Positions 9,096 through 18,769 of a stretch of DNA of 64,000 bases are shown here, piece by piece. The DNA lies in NCBI GenBank assembly GCA_947457075.1, contig CANGUG010000004.1, positions 1 through 64,000 on the forward strand, read 5' to 3'. Source of the stretch: Bacteroidota bacterium (GTDB taxonomy: Bacteria; Bacteroidota; Bacteroidia; Chitinophagales; Chitinophagaceae). Position 1 is the stretch's first letter, and the number at the start of each line of letters is the position of its first letter. Both the position numbers and the translations under genes were made by a program. Under the pieces are notes generated by a model. The model saw only the letters and a program-made list of their open reading frames with translations, ran no database searches and was not told the DNA's origin.

Positions 9096-9800
9096 TTACT
9101 TAGCGCCCAATAAAAAAACGGCTAATTTTTTATGTAATTCAGGTTTATGGGCTTTCCAATAAGCAATGGGGGCTGTTTTGATCAATTCCTCCGGTCCGGT
9201 AATGTCCACACCGATACATAGTCTGGTTTGTGGATGGCAATATTGTACAATTGCTTCAAAAAGTTGATTATTGCGATAGGGTGTTTCAATAAATAGTTGT
9301 GTACTGCCTTTTAAATTGGCTTCTGCTTCTAAGCTTTGAATTTTCTTTTTCCTTTCATTTTGATCAATAGGCAGGTATCCGTGGAACTGAAAATTTTGTC
9401 CATTCATTCCACTTGCCATTAATGCAAGCAATAAGGAGGAGGGTGCAGTGTATGGCTTTACAGTGGCGCCAATAGTTTGGGCTGCTGCTACCAATAATTG
9501 CCCTGGGTCTGCGATACCAGCACAGCCTGCTTCAGAAACAATACCAATGTTTTTACCTTGTTGCAATAACTCTTTGAATAAGTTAATTTGCGCTTCCTCC
9601 ACTTTATGTATCGGATGCCAAATATAATGATCGATAATCATTTCTTTCCAAACCTTCTTAAAAAACCGACGAGTTGTTTTTTCATTTTCAACAAAAAAGG
9701 CATCACATTGCGCGATCCATTTTTGAGTATCACCAGGAATGGCTTCCCAGCCTTCCTCGTGTAATAACATGGGTAATAAATAGACTTTCCCTAATGGCAT
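9096..9800 (-). CDS. RsmI-like tetrapyrrole-methylase-fold SAM methyltransferase
   Basis: A 234-aa protein of the COG0313 (RsmI) branch of the tetrapyrrole methylase fold. RsmI 2'-O-methylates 16S rRNA C1402. The SAM-binding parts are visible: VSEAGCAGIADPG (about residues 88-100), PYTAPSSLLLALMASG (about 117-132), then the FHGYLP and FIETPYRN motifs. The N-terminal hallmark of true RsmI, GTPIGN followed by an LTxRA helix, is absent and replaced by LPMLLHEEGWEAIPGDT. It is therefore probably the Bacteroidota-specific paralogue, and its substrate is uncertain. The start codon overlaps the stop of the EI24 gene (TAATG). Confidence 0.75.
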   Translation of the reverse strand: MPLGKVYLLPMLLHEEGWEAIPGDTQKWIAQCDAFFVENEKTTRRFFKKVWKEMIIDHYIWHPIHKVEEAQINLFKELLQQGKNIGIVSEAGCAGIADPGQLLVAAAQTIGATVKPYTAPSSLLLALMASGMNGQNFQFHGYLPIDQNERKKKIQSLEAEANLKGSTQLFIETPYRNNQLFEAIVQYCHPQTRLCIGVDITGPEELIKTAPIAYWKAHKPELHKKLAVFLLGAK

Positions 9801-10561
9801 TAATTATTGTCTTTTATTTCTTGTGTATTTAAATGTGCTGCAATTAATGCATAAAATGGAGCTGTAATCCATCCAACAACTGGAACCAAATGCATTAAAT
9901 AAAATGCAATTCCATTGGCAATGGGCAGTCCTTTATGATTACTTACATAGTTAGCAGCTGTCACCCTATTTTTATTTTCTGTTGCTAAACCGTAGTCCAA
10001 CATGGCATATCCAAAAAAGTAGCACTCAATTAATATGGTGAATATAGGAGTGAACCAACCAATAATAGGAATGGTGCAAACTAAGATAATGGGTATTAAA
10101 TATACCGTTTGCCAAAGTAAATTGGTAATGGTTAATTTAATTGCCCTAAACATAAGCTTAATATATTGTCCCCATTCAAATACAAAGGTTTCGTTTTGCT
10201 GAATCGCAGCTATGCGTAAATGATGGTAAGAAAATACTGGAGAAAATAAAATCAGGAACACGAATTTAAAAATAGCAAAGTAAGAAAGTAGCAAGGTAAA
10301 CCAAAGCCAGAAACTTCCCATCGTAATAAAAAAACCAAGTAAATCACTTCCAACGGCATCTACCCATGATTTTAAACCTGTTTTTAAAATAATCCATTCA
10401 ATAAATGCACTAGAACTTAGGCTAAAATAGTTGATGCCAAAAACAAACATAACTCCATAAATTATTCCAGGTAAAATCATCCATCTCCACATGCGATGTT
10501 GCATAATGAATTGGTGTGCCAAGAAAAACGCACGAATGGAAATAATTAATTCTTTGAGCAA
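9800..10561 (-). CDS. EI24 domain (CysZ-like) membrane protein
   Basis: A 253-aa inner-membrane protein of the EI24/CysZ family. About five hydrophobic segments are seen: 28-48, 78-112 (long, possibly a hairpin), 138-165, 168-190 and 215-240. CysZ of E. coli is a sulfate importer, but Bacteroidota EI24 proteins have not been assigned a substrate and no cysteine-biosynthesis gene is nearby. The start is a TTG (LKELIISIRAFFLAH...), kept because the amphipathic N-terminal helix is typical of the family and no upstream in-frame ATG exists. Its stop overlaps the next gene's start as TAATG, implying translational coupling. Confidence 0.8.
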   Translation of the reverse strand: MLKELIISIRAFFLAHQFIMQHRMWRWMILPGIIYGVMFVFGINYFSLSSSAFIEWIILKTGLKSWVDAVGSDLLGFFITMGSFWLWFTLLLSYFAIFKFVFLILFSPVFSYHHLRIAAIQQNETFVFEWGQYIKLMFRAIKLTITNLLWQTVYLIPIILVCTIPIIGWFTPIFTILIECYFFGYAMLDYGLATENKNRVTAANYVSNHKGLPIANGIAFYLMHLVPVVGWITAPFYALIAAHLNTQEIKDNN

Positions 10562-10597
10562 TGAATTGGTTTTGCTGTAAAGATACGAAGTCCTAAA

Positions 10598-11251
10598 TTA
10601 GGATTGCATTTTGGTTCCAAAGGCTAAATCACCTGCATCCCCTAGGCCGGGTATAATGTAACTATGGTCATTTAAGGTATCATCAATATCCCCACACCAA
10701 ATGGGGATTTCTTTTCCTAGTGCAGCTTCAACCGTTTCTATGCCTTTTCGGCTAGCAATGGCAACAACGATATGTAATTCCTTGGGGGTTTGATTTTTAG
10801 TAATGGCATTGATGGTTTCCACCAATGAAGCCCCTGTTGCCAACATGGGATCCGATACAATTACTACTCGATTATTTAAATCAGGGCAACTTAAATATTC
10901 GATACTTATTTCAAAACTTCCGTCAGCATGATGCTTTCTGTAAGCAGAAATAAATGCATTATCTGCTTTGTCAAAATAATTTAACATGCCTTGGTGCAAA
11001 GGAAGTCCAGCGCGTAAAATAGTAGCCAATACCGGTTGTTCTGACAATACCTTTGACTGGTGAATGCCAAGTGGTGTGGTTGTGGGGACTGTCTTATTGG
11101 GCATTGTTTTGCTCATTTCATAGGCGACCACTTCCCCAATACGCTCTAAATTTCGTCTAAAACGCATTCTATCATTTTGCACATTAACATCTCTTAACTC
11201 AGCAATCCAATTGCTTAACAAGCTGTGCTTTTCACTTAAATGATGAACCAT
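10598..11251 (-). CDS. upp: Uracil phosphoribosyltransferase Upp
   Basis: This enzyme salvages uracil by converting it with PRPP to UMP in the cytosol. The PRTase core is clear: the PRPP-binding loop VVIVSDPMLATGASL (about residues 127-141) and the C-terminal uracil-binding segment YIIPGLGDAGDLAFGT. Length of 217 aa is normal. It lies 42 bp downstream of adenine deaminase on the same strand, forming a nucleobase-salvage pair. Confidence 0.96.
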   Translation of the reverse strand: MVHHLSEKHSLLSNWIAELRDVNVQNDRMRFRRNLERIGEVVAYEMSKTMPNKTVPTTTPLGIHQSKVLSEQPVLATILRAGLPLHQGMLNYFDKADNAFISAYRKHHADGSFEISIEYLSCPDLNNRVVIVSDPMLATGASLVETINAITKNQTPKELHIVVAIASRKGIETVEAALGKEIPIWCGDIDDTLNDHSYIIPGLGDAGDLAFGTKMQS

Positions 11252-11293
11252 TTTTAATATTTTTTTTCAAAACTAAGTTTCTTCTCGTCAATT

Positions 11294-12931
11294 TTAAAAT
11301 ATTTTAAATCCATCTCCATCAAATAAGCCTTTATCACTTAGTTTTAAATGGGGAATCACTAATAATGCCATAAAACTCAAGGTCATAAAGGGAGCGCCTA
11401 GCTTACTACCCAATGATTTTGCCATTAAGTCAATTTGTGTATAGGATTGGGCAACCCAATAGGGATCTTCTACGCTCATCAGGCCAGCGACAGGTAAACC
11501 AAGCACTTGCTCCTCCTGCTCATTGACACAACTAATTCCCCCTTTTTCTTTAATGACTAAATTAATGGCTTTAACAATGCTTGCATCGTCCACCCCCACT
11601 GCAATAATATTATGGCTATCATGTGCCACGGTTGAAGCGATCGCTCCTTTTTTAAAATTAAAGTTTTTAATAAAGGCTATTTTGGGGGCTGTTTTAAAAT
11701 AACGGTTATATACCACTACTTTCAGTATATCCTCCTCTATATTACTTGCTAATTGATTTTGTACTATTGTCGGCTGCCTCCAAAGACAGTGGGTGATTAA
11801 TTGACCATCTATCGCCTCTATTACAGGAATCAAGCCCTGTTCATTCATTGGATAATGTTCCTTAGCTAGTTCTATGTCTTTTTCATGAATTGCTTGGGTG
11901 TCAAATTGGTTAATTACCTTTTCTTGAATTGTTGGAATAAAAGATTTTCCTTCCTCAGCAACAAGGGCTCCATTTATATATGTTTGTTTTACCTTAAAAT
12001 GTACTAAATCCTCTACTACAATAAAATTTGCTGGATCTCCAACCTGCATGAATCCTGTTGGTAATTGATAATGTAAAACAGGATTTATACAAGCTGCTCT
12101 TAAAACATTAAATACATTTATACCTTTGGCAACGGCACGTGCACATAATACATTTATATGTCCCTCAAGTAAACTATCAGGATGCTTGTCATCACTACAT
12201 AACATCATCATGGTAGGATGGTCGTCTAATAATTCATGTAAAGCGTCAAAGTTTTTCGCAGCACTACCTTCTCTTATTAAAATTTTCATCCCATAACTTA
12301 ATTTGTCCACAGCTTCCTCAATAGTGAAACATTCATGATCGGTACTGATGCCGGCTTGTATATATTGCTGCGCTTGGGCTCCCATTAATCCAGGAGCATG
12401 TCCATCCACGGGCTTGCCCGCCTTATGGGCTGCACTTATTTTTTTCATTACCTCCTGATCCTTATTTAGGACACCAGGAAAATTCATCATTTCACTTAAG
12501 TAATAAATATCTTTATTGGCAAGTAATTCGGCTACTTGGTCACTATTGATAGTAGCACCTGCTGTTTCAAAAATAGTGGCAGGAACACAGCTGGGTGCGC
12601 CAAAGAAAAAATGAAAGGGAACTTTTTTACCATTGTGAATCATATAATACACCCCTTCCACACCGCATACATTGGCTATTTCATGCGGGTCACTAATAGT
12701 ACCAATGGTTCCATGCACCACCGCAAGCTTGGCAAAGGCACTAGGAATAAGCATACTACTTTCAATATGTACATGGCTATCAATAAAGCCGGGCATGATA
12801 TAATGCATTGGTGCATTATCACAGTGCTCAATTTTTTCAATTTGTCCGTTGGAGACAGTCAATTGCGCAGGGTAGATATTCTTTTTTAAAATATCTACAT
12901 ACTGCCCAGTGAGCGTGTAGGAAGTTCCCAT
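11294..12931 (-). CDS. ade: Adenine deaminase
   Basis: This amidohydrolase converts adenine to hypoxanthine and ammonia for purine salvage. The 545-aa sequence has the metal-binding [13 protein letters not shown] motif (about residues 47-59), a second histidine cluster in VDGHAPG, DHECFT, and the catalytic CSDDKHPD segment. The C-terminal adenine-deaminase domain includes [12 protein letters not shown]. Length is standard for Ade. Adjacent upp suggests a shared role in using free nucleobases; purH, further along the same strand, supplies IMP de novo. Confidence 0.95.
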   Translation of the reverse strand: MGTSYTLTGQYVDILKKNIYPAQLTVSNGQIEKIEHCDNAPMHYIMPGFIDSHVHIESSMLIPSAFAKLAVVHGTIGTISDPHEIANVCGVEGVYYMIHNGKKVPFHFFFGAPSCVPATIFETAGATINSDQVAELLANKDIYYLSEMMNFPGVLNKDQEVMKKISAAHKAGKPVDGHAPGLMGAQAQQYIQAGISTDHECFTIEEAVDKLSYGMKILIREGSAAKNFDALHELLDDHPTMMMLCSDDKHPDSLLEGHINVLCARAVAKGINVFNVLRAACINPVLHYQLPTGFMQVGDPANFIVVEDLVHFKVKQTYINGALVAEEGKSFIPTIQEKVINQFDTQAIHEKDIELAKEHYPMNEQGLIPVIEAIDGQLITHCLWRQPTIVQNQLASNIEEDILKVVVYNRYFKTAPKIAFIKNFNFKKGAIASTVAHDSHNIIAVGVDDASIVKAINLVIKEKGGISCVNEQEEQVLGLPVAGLMSVEDPYWVAQSYTQIDLMAKSLGSKLGAPFMTLSFMALLVIPHLKLSDKGLFDGDGFKIF

Positions 12932-12943
12932 AAATAGTGTGTA

Positions 12944-15175
12944 TTATAAATTAAACCAGTAACTGAACTTAAAGATAAGTGCTCTGTTTTTATTTTTAAG
13001 CATTGGGTCTGTAAAATAATTATCGGTATATACCAAAAAGAAGTCGCTCATTGGTTTAAACCTATACTGTAAACGGCTGTTGATATTGAAATTATTTTGC
13101 TGGGTATTATACTGCATGAATGTTGTCCAAAACAATTGCGTACTAAAATTCCATTCTATTTTAGGAGAAATTAAAACTATATTATTACTCCCGTAGGGTC
13201 TTGGCAATTCAATTTTATTCACTTCTGCCCTTAAACTTATATTAAAATGAGGTTGTGATCGCCAACTTATTCCAAGGGAACCGGCTGTAACCGTTCCGTT
13301 ATAAAATTGACCAACGGTGAACCTTCCAAACATGCCAAATAGTTTTCGCATATCCGATGTGTAAGACAGTTCAAATTGATTGAAACTATAATGTCCGGCA
13401 GGCAAAGGAGATGCATCTGTAAATGCAATGGGATATAACAAATTCAAACTCGTATTGCTTAATGAAGCATTTAAAAAAGAAGCATTTTTAAAATCTGTTT
13501 GAATACTGAATTCTGCATCAGATTGATTTAAACTATTATCGGTATGAAAAGTGGCAAAGTTCTCAATACTAAATTGCAATTTAGCAATGGGTCCTTTGGC
13601 TGGGAAAATTTTATAGGCTATTTGATTAAAAGTGTTCTTGAAACCTAGTCTAATAGTCGTGTCTCTTTCTGCATCATAATTATCAATCATTTGTACAAAA
13701 CCCATATCGGTATAATAGTTCTTGCCAACATTTCCAATGAGGGTAACAAAAGTCCAATTGGTTTTATCACTCATCAATCCAGCTTGCACATATTTGTCCT
13801 GACTGTTAATTGTAGGTTTAAAAGCTTGGTGGTAATCGGCCCATGCGCTAAATGTACCACCCGCATTTGAATATTCAAGGGTGATCCCTGCATTACGGCC
13901 ATACCTATCTAAAGGATTTTTTTTCGCTTCTTCCTCAGAAATAAAATTTTCTCTATTTAAAAAGTAGGTTTTAATGTTGGACCTTTTTAATATACTTTTT
14001 TGTAGCGTAAGGGCTGAAAAATTTTCAGGTGAATAATTTCCTTGCTTACCAGTTTGCATATTCATGACCCCAATCCTTGTGGTAGGGTTTATATTGCCTG
14101 ATAATCTTGCACCAAACAAAATTGGGATTCTATTTCCCTCCTTATCTAAACCAATAGACCTAGAATAAAAAGGTCGGATTGGGGGAATGCCAAAATTGGA
14201 AAACAAATCAGAGTTCTCTAAAAAGAAGTTGCGTCTTTCGGGAAGAAAAATATTAAACCTTGTTAAATTCGTTACCTGCTGATCCACTTCCACTTGGGAG
14301 AAATCGGGGTTAACTGTTAGGTCCAAATTTAAAGAGGCATTGATGGCTACTTTTGCATCAAAACCAGCATTCCCGTTGGAATTTAGACTTTTCCCATTTT
14401 CTTTGTCTTCGGTGCTATTCCCAGTCACATAAGGCAGGAAGATGATATTTTTCGAGGTAGCAGGTGCCCCATTTTCAGGCCAATTTAACAAGCCTAAATA
14501 GCCTAGATCATAGGACCTAAAATTGACAGGCACTTTGGTCCATGCACTGTATTCATTATTTTTTGCATCAATTCGTACAAAATTAATACCCCAGTATAAT
14601 TGTTTTGGATCATACCTAATGGACTTTAATGGTATCATAATTTCAGCCACCCAAAAATTTCCATAATCCTTTGTTGCTGAAAACCATTTGCTATCCCAAC
14701 TCCAAGAGGGGCCGTCTTCAAAATTATTGCTTAATTGATCTTCTGACTGAACATTTAGGGCATTGACTACAAAGTAAAAACCGTTTGTTTTTCTATTTTG
14801 TGGATCTAAAATAATTCCTACGCCATCATTACCATCGTGGCCAATATCTCTTTTTAACCCTTTAATAATAGCAGTCCCACTATCATGTACTTTAAAGGCA
14901 AAGTATAAATTTTCATTATCATAAGTGACACGTACTTCGGTTTGTTTTTTCGGATCACCTATATCATTGGGATATTTTTTTTTAAAATCTTTGGCGACCG
15001 CTGATGAAGTCCATGCAGCTTCATCCAAAATCCCATCAATTTTTATTTTTTTGGAACTGGGTTGAATTTTGTATTGAAAACTTTTCTGAAAATCAGAAAA
15101 ATCTTGTCCTGTTGCGTTATGGATGAATAACCCTAAAACAAAAACAGCAATAAGGGTTAAACGCATTTTTATCAT
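12944..15175 (-). CDS. DUF5916 outer-membrane protein with CBM9-like N-terminus
   Basis: A secreted protein of about 743 aa. After a signal peptide (MRLTLIAVFVLGLFIHNATG) a CBM9/DOMON-like beta-sandwich spans roughly residues 45-230, with IDGILDEAAW, VTYDNENLYFAFKV and GINFVRIDAKN motifs. The rest is a DUF5916 region ending in a run of alternating hydrophobic residues and a terminal aromatic (WFNL), consistent with a beta-barrel in the outer membrane. The function of DUF5916 proteins is unknown. I place the start at ATG 15175; ATG 15166 is equally possible, and a TTG at 15199 is less likely because it moves the signal peptide inward. Confidence 0.85.
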   Translation of the reverse strand: MIKMRLTLIAVFVLGLFIHNATGQDFSDFQKSFQYKIQPSSKKIKIDGILDEAAWTSSAVAKDFKKKYPNDIGDPKKQTEVRVTYDNENLYFAFKVHDSGTAIIKGLKRDIGHDGNDGVGIILDPQNRKTNGFYFVVNALNVQSEDQLSNNFEDGPSWSWDSKWFSATKDYGNFWVAEIMIPLKSIRYDPKQLYWGINFVRIDAKNNEYSAWTKVPVNFRSYDLGYLGLLNWPENGAPATSKNIIFLPYVTGNSTEDKENGKSLNSNGNAGFDAKVAINASLNLDLTVNPDFSQVEVDQQVTNLTRFNIFLPERRNFFLENSDLFSNFGIPPIRPFYSRSIGLDKEGNRIPILFGARLSGNINPTTRIGVMNMQTGKQGNYSPENFSALTLQKSILKRSNIKTYFLNRENFISEEEAKKNPLDRYGRNAGITLEYSNAGGTFSAWADYHQAFKPTINSQDKYVQAGLMSDKTNWTFVTLIGNVGKNYYTDMGFVQMIDNYDAERDTTIRLGFKNTFNQIAYKIFPAKGPIAKLQFSIENFATFHTDNSLNQSDAEFSIQTDFKNASFLNASLSNTSLNLLYPIAFTDASPLPAGHYSFNQFELSYTSDMRKLFGMFGRFTVGQFYNGTVTAGSLGISWRSQPHFNISLRAEVNKIELPRPYGSNNIVLISPKIEWNFSTQLFWTTFMQYNTQQNNFNINSRLQYRFKPMSDFFLVYTDNYFTDPMLKNKNRALIFKFSYWFNL

Positions 15176-15252
15176 AGGATGCAAATATCCACTATCCAAC
15201 GCTTTGATTCGTAATTCGCGCTAAAAATTGATCAAAAAATGGGTTAAACGGC

Positions 15253-15933
15253 TTAATCCTTCTTTAAAATGTCTGGTCGACGTTCTTTTGTACGCTGTAA
15301 GGCTTGTTCCTGACGCCATTGGCCTACTTTTTTTGGATCTCCCGTTAATAGAATAGGGGGGACTTGTAAATCTCTAAAATTTGCAGGTCTTGAATATACC
15401 GGAGGCGCTAATAAATTATCTTGAAATGAGTCGGTTAAGGCAGAGGTTTCGTCATTCAATACGCCAGGAATGAGTCTTCCCACTGCGTCAACAATAATTG
15501 CTGCCGCTAACTCGCCACCGCTTAATACATAATCGCCAATAGATATTTCCTGGGTAACATATAGTTCTCGAATACGTTGGTCAATTCCTTTGTAATGTCC
15601 GCAAATAATTAAAATCCTATTTTTTAATGATAGCGTATTGGCGTCTTTTTGATCAAATGTTTTTCCGTCAGGAGTGACAAAAATAATTTCGTCAAATTTT
15701 CCTTCTTCCTGTAATTCATCAATCGCATTGGCCAAGGGTTCGCACATGATTACCATGCCTGCTCCTCCTCCATATTGATAGTCGTCCACCTGACCATGTT
15801 TATTAATAGCCCATTTACGTAATTGGTGCAACTTAATAGTAAGATGCCCCCTTTCTTGTGCGCGCTTCATGATACTGTGCTCAAAAGGGCTGGTTAACAA
15901 TTCGGGTAGTACAGTTAATATTTCGATGGTCAT
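15253..15933 (-). CDS. trmD: tRNA (guanine-37-N1)-methyltransferase TrmD
   Basis: TrmD methylates G37 next to the anticodon, which prevents +1 frameshifting. The SPOUT trefoil-knot core is present: DDYQYGGGAGMV (about residues 51-62), the knot segment ICGHYKGIDQR and SIGDYVLSGGELAA, followed by the C-terminal helical domain with LLAPPVYSRPANF. Length of 226 aa is typical. In many bacteria trmD sits in rpsP-rimM-trmD-rplS; here it is on the opposite strand from rpsP-rimM, paired with an S4-domain gene. Confidence 0.97.
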   Translation of the reverse strand: MTIEILTVLPELLTSPFEHSIMKRAQERGHLTIKLHQLRKWAINKHGQVDDYQYGGGAGMVIMCEPLANAIDELQEEGKFDEIIFVTPDGKTFDQKDANTLSLKNRILIICGHYKGIDQRIRELYVTQEISIGDYVLSGGELAAAIIVDAVGRLIPGVLNDETSALTDSFQDNLLAPPVYSRPANFRDLQVPPILLTGDPKKVGQWRQEQALQRTKERRPDILKKD

Positions 15934-15942
15934 GATGCAAAG

Positions 15943-16338
15943 TTAATCCAAAAATTCCCCTAAATCTCTTCTATTCTTTTTTGTAGGGCGTCCTATTTTA
16001 CTTAATCTTTTACCCGTTTGGAAAGTAGCAGCCACCTGTCTCACTCGCTCCAATTCTTCCACCGGGGTTAAATCCTCATAATATTTGATGGCTTCGGCGT
16101 AAGCCATGCGCGATTCCAAAATTTGTGTCACACGTAGGGTCCAATTTTTGTGTTCGGTCCTGGCTTCATAAATATCGCCCACCACCACTGCGCGCGAAGC
16201 TTTTACATTTTCACCTTTTAGTTTAACACGCCCTTTATCAATTGCTTCGGTTGCTTGACTACGGGTTTTGAAAACACGTATTGACCAAAGGTACTTATCG
16301 AGTCTTACTTTTTCTTTCTTTTCTTTTTCAGTACTCAT
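15943..16338 (-). CDS. S4 domain RNA-binding protein (Hsp15-like)
   Basis: A 131-aa protein whose first 65 residues form an S4 RNA-binding domain (VRLDKYLWSIRVFKTRSQA...GRVKLKG), as in Hsp15/RlbA proteins that bind stalled 50S subunits carrying peptidyl-tRNA. The C-terminal half is basic (GKRLSKIGRPTKKNRRDL). The direct role here is inferred from the family. It lies 9 bp upstream of trmD and 3 bp downstream of the dipeptidase gene, so the three are likely one transcript. Confidence 0.87.
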   Translation of the reverse strand: MSTEKEKKEKVRLDKYLWSIRVFKTRSQATEAIDKGRVKLKGENVKASRAVVVGDIYEARTEHKNWTLRVTQILESRMAYAEAIKYYEDLTPVEELERVRQVAATFQTGKRLSKIGRPTKKNRRDLGEFLD

Positions 16339-16341
16339 GCT

Positions 16342-17712
16342 TTATGCATTTTTTTCTGCAAAGTATTTATGAAAATAAGGAATGGTCTCTATGCCTTTGT
16401 AAAAGTTGACGATATCATATTTTTCATTGGGACTATGTAAATTATCACTGTCTAATCCAAAACCCATAAATACAATTTTTAAACCCAATTCTTTTTCAAA
16501 CAAAGCGCAAATGGGAATACTTCCTCCACCCCTTACTGGAATGGGCTCTTTGCCAAATGTGGTAGCAATGGCTTTTGCCGCACTTTTGTATTCATGAGAA
16601 TCAATGGGTGTCATATAAGGTTCGCCACCATGATGTTCAAAAGCAGCCACTTTTACGTTTGGCGGTGCAATTTTTTTAAAGTGATCCAACACCATGGCTG
16701 TAATTTTTTCTGAAGTCTGATTCGGCACCAAACGACAAGATATTTTTGCAAAGGCTTTCGATGGTAAAACAGTTTTGGCACCTTCACCCGTGTAACCTCC
16801 CCAAATTCCATTTACTTCTAGTGTAGGGCGAATACCAGTTCTTTCATTGGTACTATAACCTTTTTCACCCCACACTTCTTGTATGCCTAAATCTTCCGAC
16901 CATGCTTTTAAATCAAATGGTGCTTCCGCCATTTTTGTTCTTTCCGCATCAGTGGATTCGATTACATCGTCGTAAAAACCAGGAATTGTGATATGGTTAT
17001 TTTCGTCATGACAAGATGCAATCATTTTTGATAAGATGGTAATTGGATTGGCTACTGCCCCGCCATATACACCACTATGTAAATCACGGTTAGGTCCAGT
17101 TACTTCTAATTCGATATAACTTAATCCACGTACTCCTATGTCAATGGAAGGGTTGTCCATGCTTATCATAGCAGTGTCACTAATTAAAATTACATCGGCT
17201 TTCAATAAGCTATGATTGGCTTTTACGAAACTGGCTAAATTAGGGCTGCCAATTTCTTCTTCCCCTTCAATGATAAATTTAACATTAGTACACATGGTAT
17301 TTGTTTTGGTCATTATTTCCAATGCCTTCACATGCATATAAAACTGGCCTTTGTCATCGCAGGCACCACGTGCAAAAATTTTACCATCAATAATAGTGGG
17401 CTCAAAAGGACCACTATGCCATAGTTCTAGTGGTTCTGCTGGTTGTACATCATAATGACCATAAACCAAAACAGTTGGAAAATTGGGGTCAATGATGATT
17501 TCACCATACACAATTGGGTGACCTTCGGTCTCATATATTTTTGTTGTTTGTGCACCTGCCTCTTGTAATGATTTTTCAACTGCTTTGGCACAGGCAATCA
17601 TATCCTCCTTGTTTTCACTCTTAGCACTAATACTTGGTATCCTTAATAAATCTAATAATTCGTTTAAAAAACGTTCTTTGTTTTGTGCTTGATAGGCTGT
17701 CCAGTTTTCCAT
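16342..17712 (-). CDS. M20 family dipeptidase
   Basis: A cytosolic, probably dinuclear-zinc peptidase of 456 aa in the M20 family (carnosinase/PepV-like branch). Metal and catalytic motifs are visible: VLVYGHYDVQP (about 82-92), ARGACDDKGQ (about 113-122), IEGEEEIGSPN (about 148-158) and the C-terminal HSPNE histidine. A dimerisation lid domain is inserted around 205-365. It would hydrolyse dipeptides for amino-acid recovery; exact specificity cannot be told. Spacing of 3 bp to the S4 gene and 32 bp to the CDF gene suggests an operon. Confidence 0.9.
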   Translation of the reverse strand: MENWTAYQAQNKERFLNELLDLLRIPSISAKSENKEDMIACAKAVEKSLQEAGAQTTKIYETEGHPIVYGEIIIDPNFPTVLVYGHYDVQPAEPLELWHSGPFEPTIIDGKIFARGACDDKGQFYMHVKALEIMTKTNTMCTNVKFIIEGEEEIGSPNLASFVKANHSLLKADVILISDTAMISMDNPSIDIGVRGLSYIELEVTGPNRDLHSGVYGGAVANPITILSKMIASCHDENNHITIPGFYDDVIESTDAERTKMAEAPFDLKAWSEDLGIQEVWGEKGYSTNERTGIRPTLEVNGIWGGYTGEGAKTVLPSKAFAKISCRLVPNQTSEKITAMVLDHFKKIAPPNVKVAAFEHHGGEPYMTPIDSHEYKSAAKAIATTFGKEPIPVRGGGSIPICALFEKELGLKIVFMGFGLDSDNLHSPNEKYDIVNFYKGIETIPYFHKYFAEKNA

Positions 17713-17744
17713 ATTTATTTTTTTTCAAAATTAATCCAATGTGT

Positions 17745-18734
17745 TTAATAGTATAATTGGTGTTTAATATTCGCTAATACATTTTCCATGGTCCAATCTA
17801 ATTTTTTCTTAAAGGGTGTTTTTCTGTGTTCACAACTTTCAAGCGTACAAATGTCACAGCTAAATGGCATACAACCATCAATATGGATAAAAAATTCCAC
17901 ACTATCCCCAAATTTACTTTTTATTAAATCGGTAAATTGGTCCATAATTTTATGGGCTTCATGCACGTTTAAATACCAGGGCATGGTTAAATGACAGTCT
18001 ATATGTAGTAAAGGGCCATATTTAATAACCCTTAAATTGTGTAAATCAATCCAGTTTTTATTTCTGTTATCGTTAATTTCTGCAATTACATTTCCCAACA
18101 ATGCCATATCGGCTTCATCCATGATACCTGCCAGCGATGCTCTAATAATTTTATAGCCATTATAAATAATCCAGCACCCCATGAGAATTGCTATTAAACT
18201 ATCTAGTCCGTTAAATTGTGTGAGCAATACGATCGAAATTCCTATGATAACGCCAAAAGTGGTAACGCTATCAATGATTAAATGCTTGCCACTAGACATT
18301 AAAGCCAGTGAGTTATTTTTTTGTCCCATTTTTTTTGCTATCAATCCTGCCATTAAATTAATTAAAGCAGTAACTAACAAAATCCATAATCCGTTATCAA
18401 GTGCGTGTAAAGCATTAGGCGAAAAAAAACTAGCTACTGCTTCTACTATAATGATTAGCCCAGCGGTGATAATTAAACTGCCTTCAAATGCAGCGGAGAT
18501 AAATTCGGCCTTCCCATGACCGTAGGGATGATCCTTGTCTTTTGGTTTGCTTGCAACATATAAACTATAAAGGCCAATACAACCAGCCAACACATTCACT
18601 ATACTTTCTAGTGCGTCAGAAAGTACGGACAATGAATGTGTTAAATAGTAGGCAACAAACTTTAGTACAAATAAAATGATACTAAGTGTTGTTACAAATA
18701 ATTGGATTTTAAAATTTTGTTTGGTTTTGTGCAC
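17745..18734 (-). CDS. Cation diffusion facilitator transporter with C-terminal Cys cluster
   Basis: A 329-aa CDF antiporter that would export divalent metals (Zn, Fe, Mn or Co) in exchange for protons. Six membrane segments occupy about 8-200, with metal-site residues Asp40 in LSDALES and His151/Asp155 in HLIIDS. The cytoplasmic ferredoxin-like domain follows (about 205-285). A tail HIDGCMPFSCDICTLESCEHR carries Cys288, 293, 296 and 301, which is not part of the classic YiiP/ZitB design and could bind zinc or another soft metal. The start is GTG. It is next to an exported superoxide dismutase gene (35 bp), which hints at metal or oxidative-stress physiology, though this is inference. Confidence 0.88.
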   Translation of the reverse strand: MHKTKQNFKIQLFVTTLSIILFVLKFVAYYLTHSLSVLSDALESIVNVLAGCIGLYSLYVASKPKDKDHPYGHGKAEFISAAFEGSLIITAGLIIIVEAVASFFSPNALHALDNGLWILLVTALINLMAGLIAKKMGQKNNSLALMSSGKHLIIDSVTTFGVIIGISIVLLTQFNGLDSLIAILMGCWIIYNGYKIIRASLAGIMDEADMALLGNVIAEINDNRNKNWIDLHNLRVIKYGPLLHIDCHLTMPWYLNVHEAHKIMDQFTDLIKSKFGDSVEFFIHIDGCMPFSCDICTLESCEHRKTPFKKKLDWTMENVLANIKHQLYY

Positions 18735-18769
18735 GAAATAAAATTAGGCGTATGCTAAGTTGAATCTAA

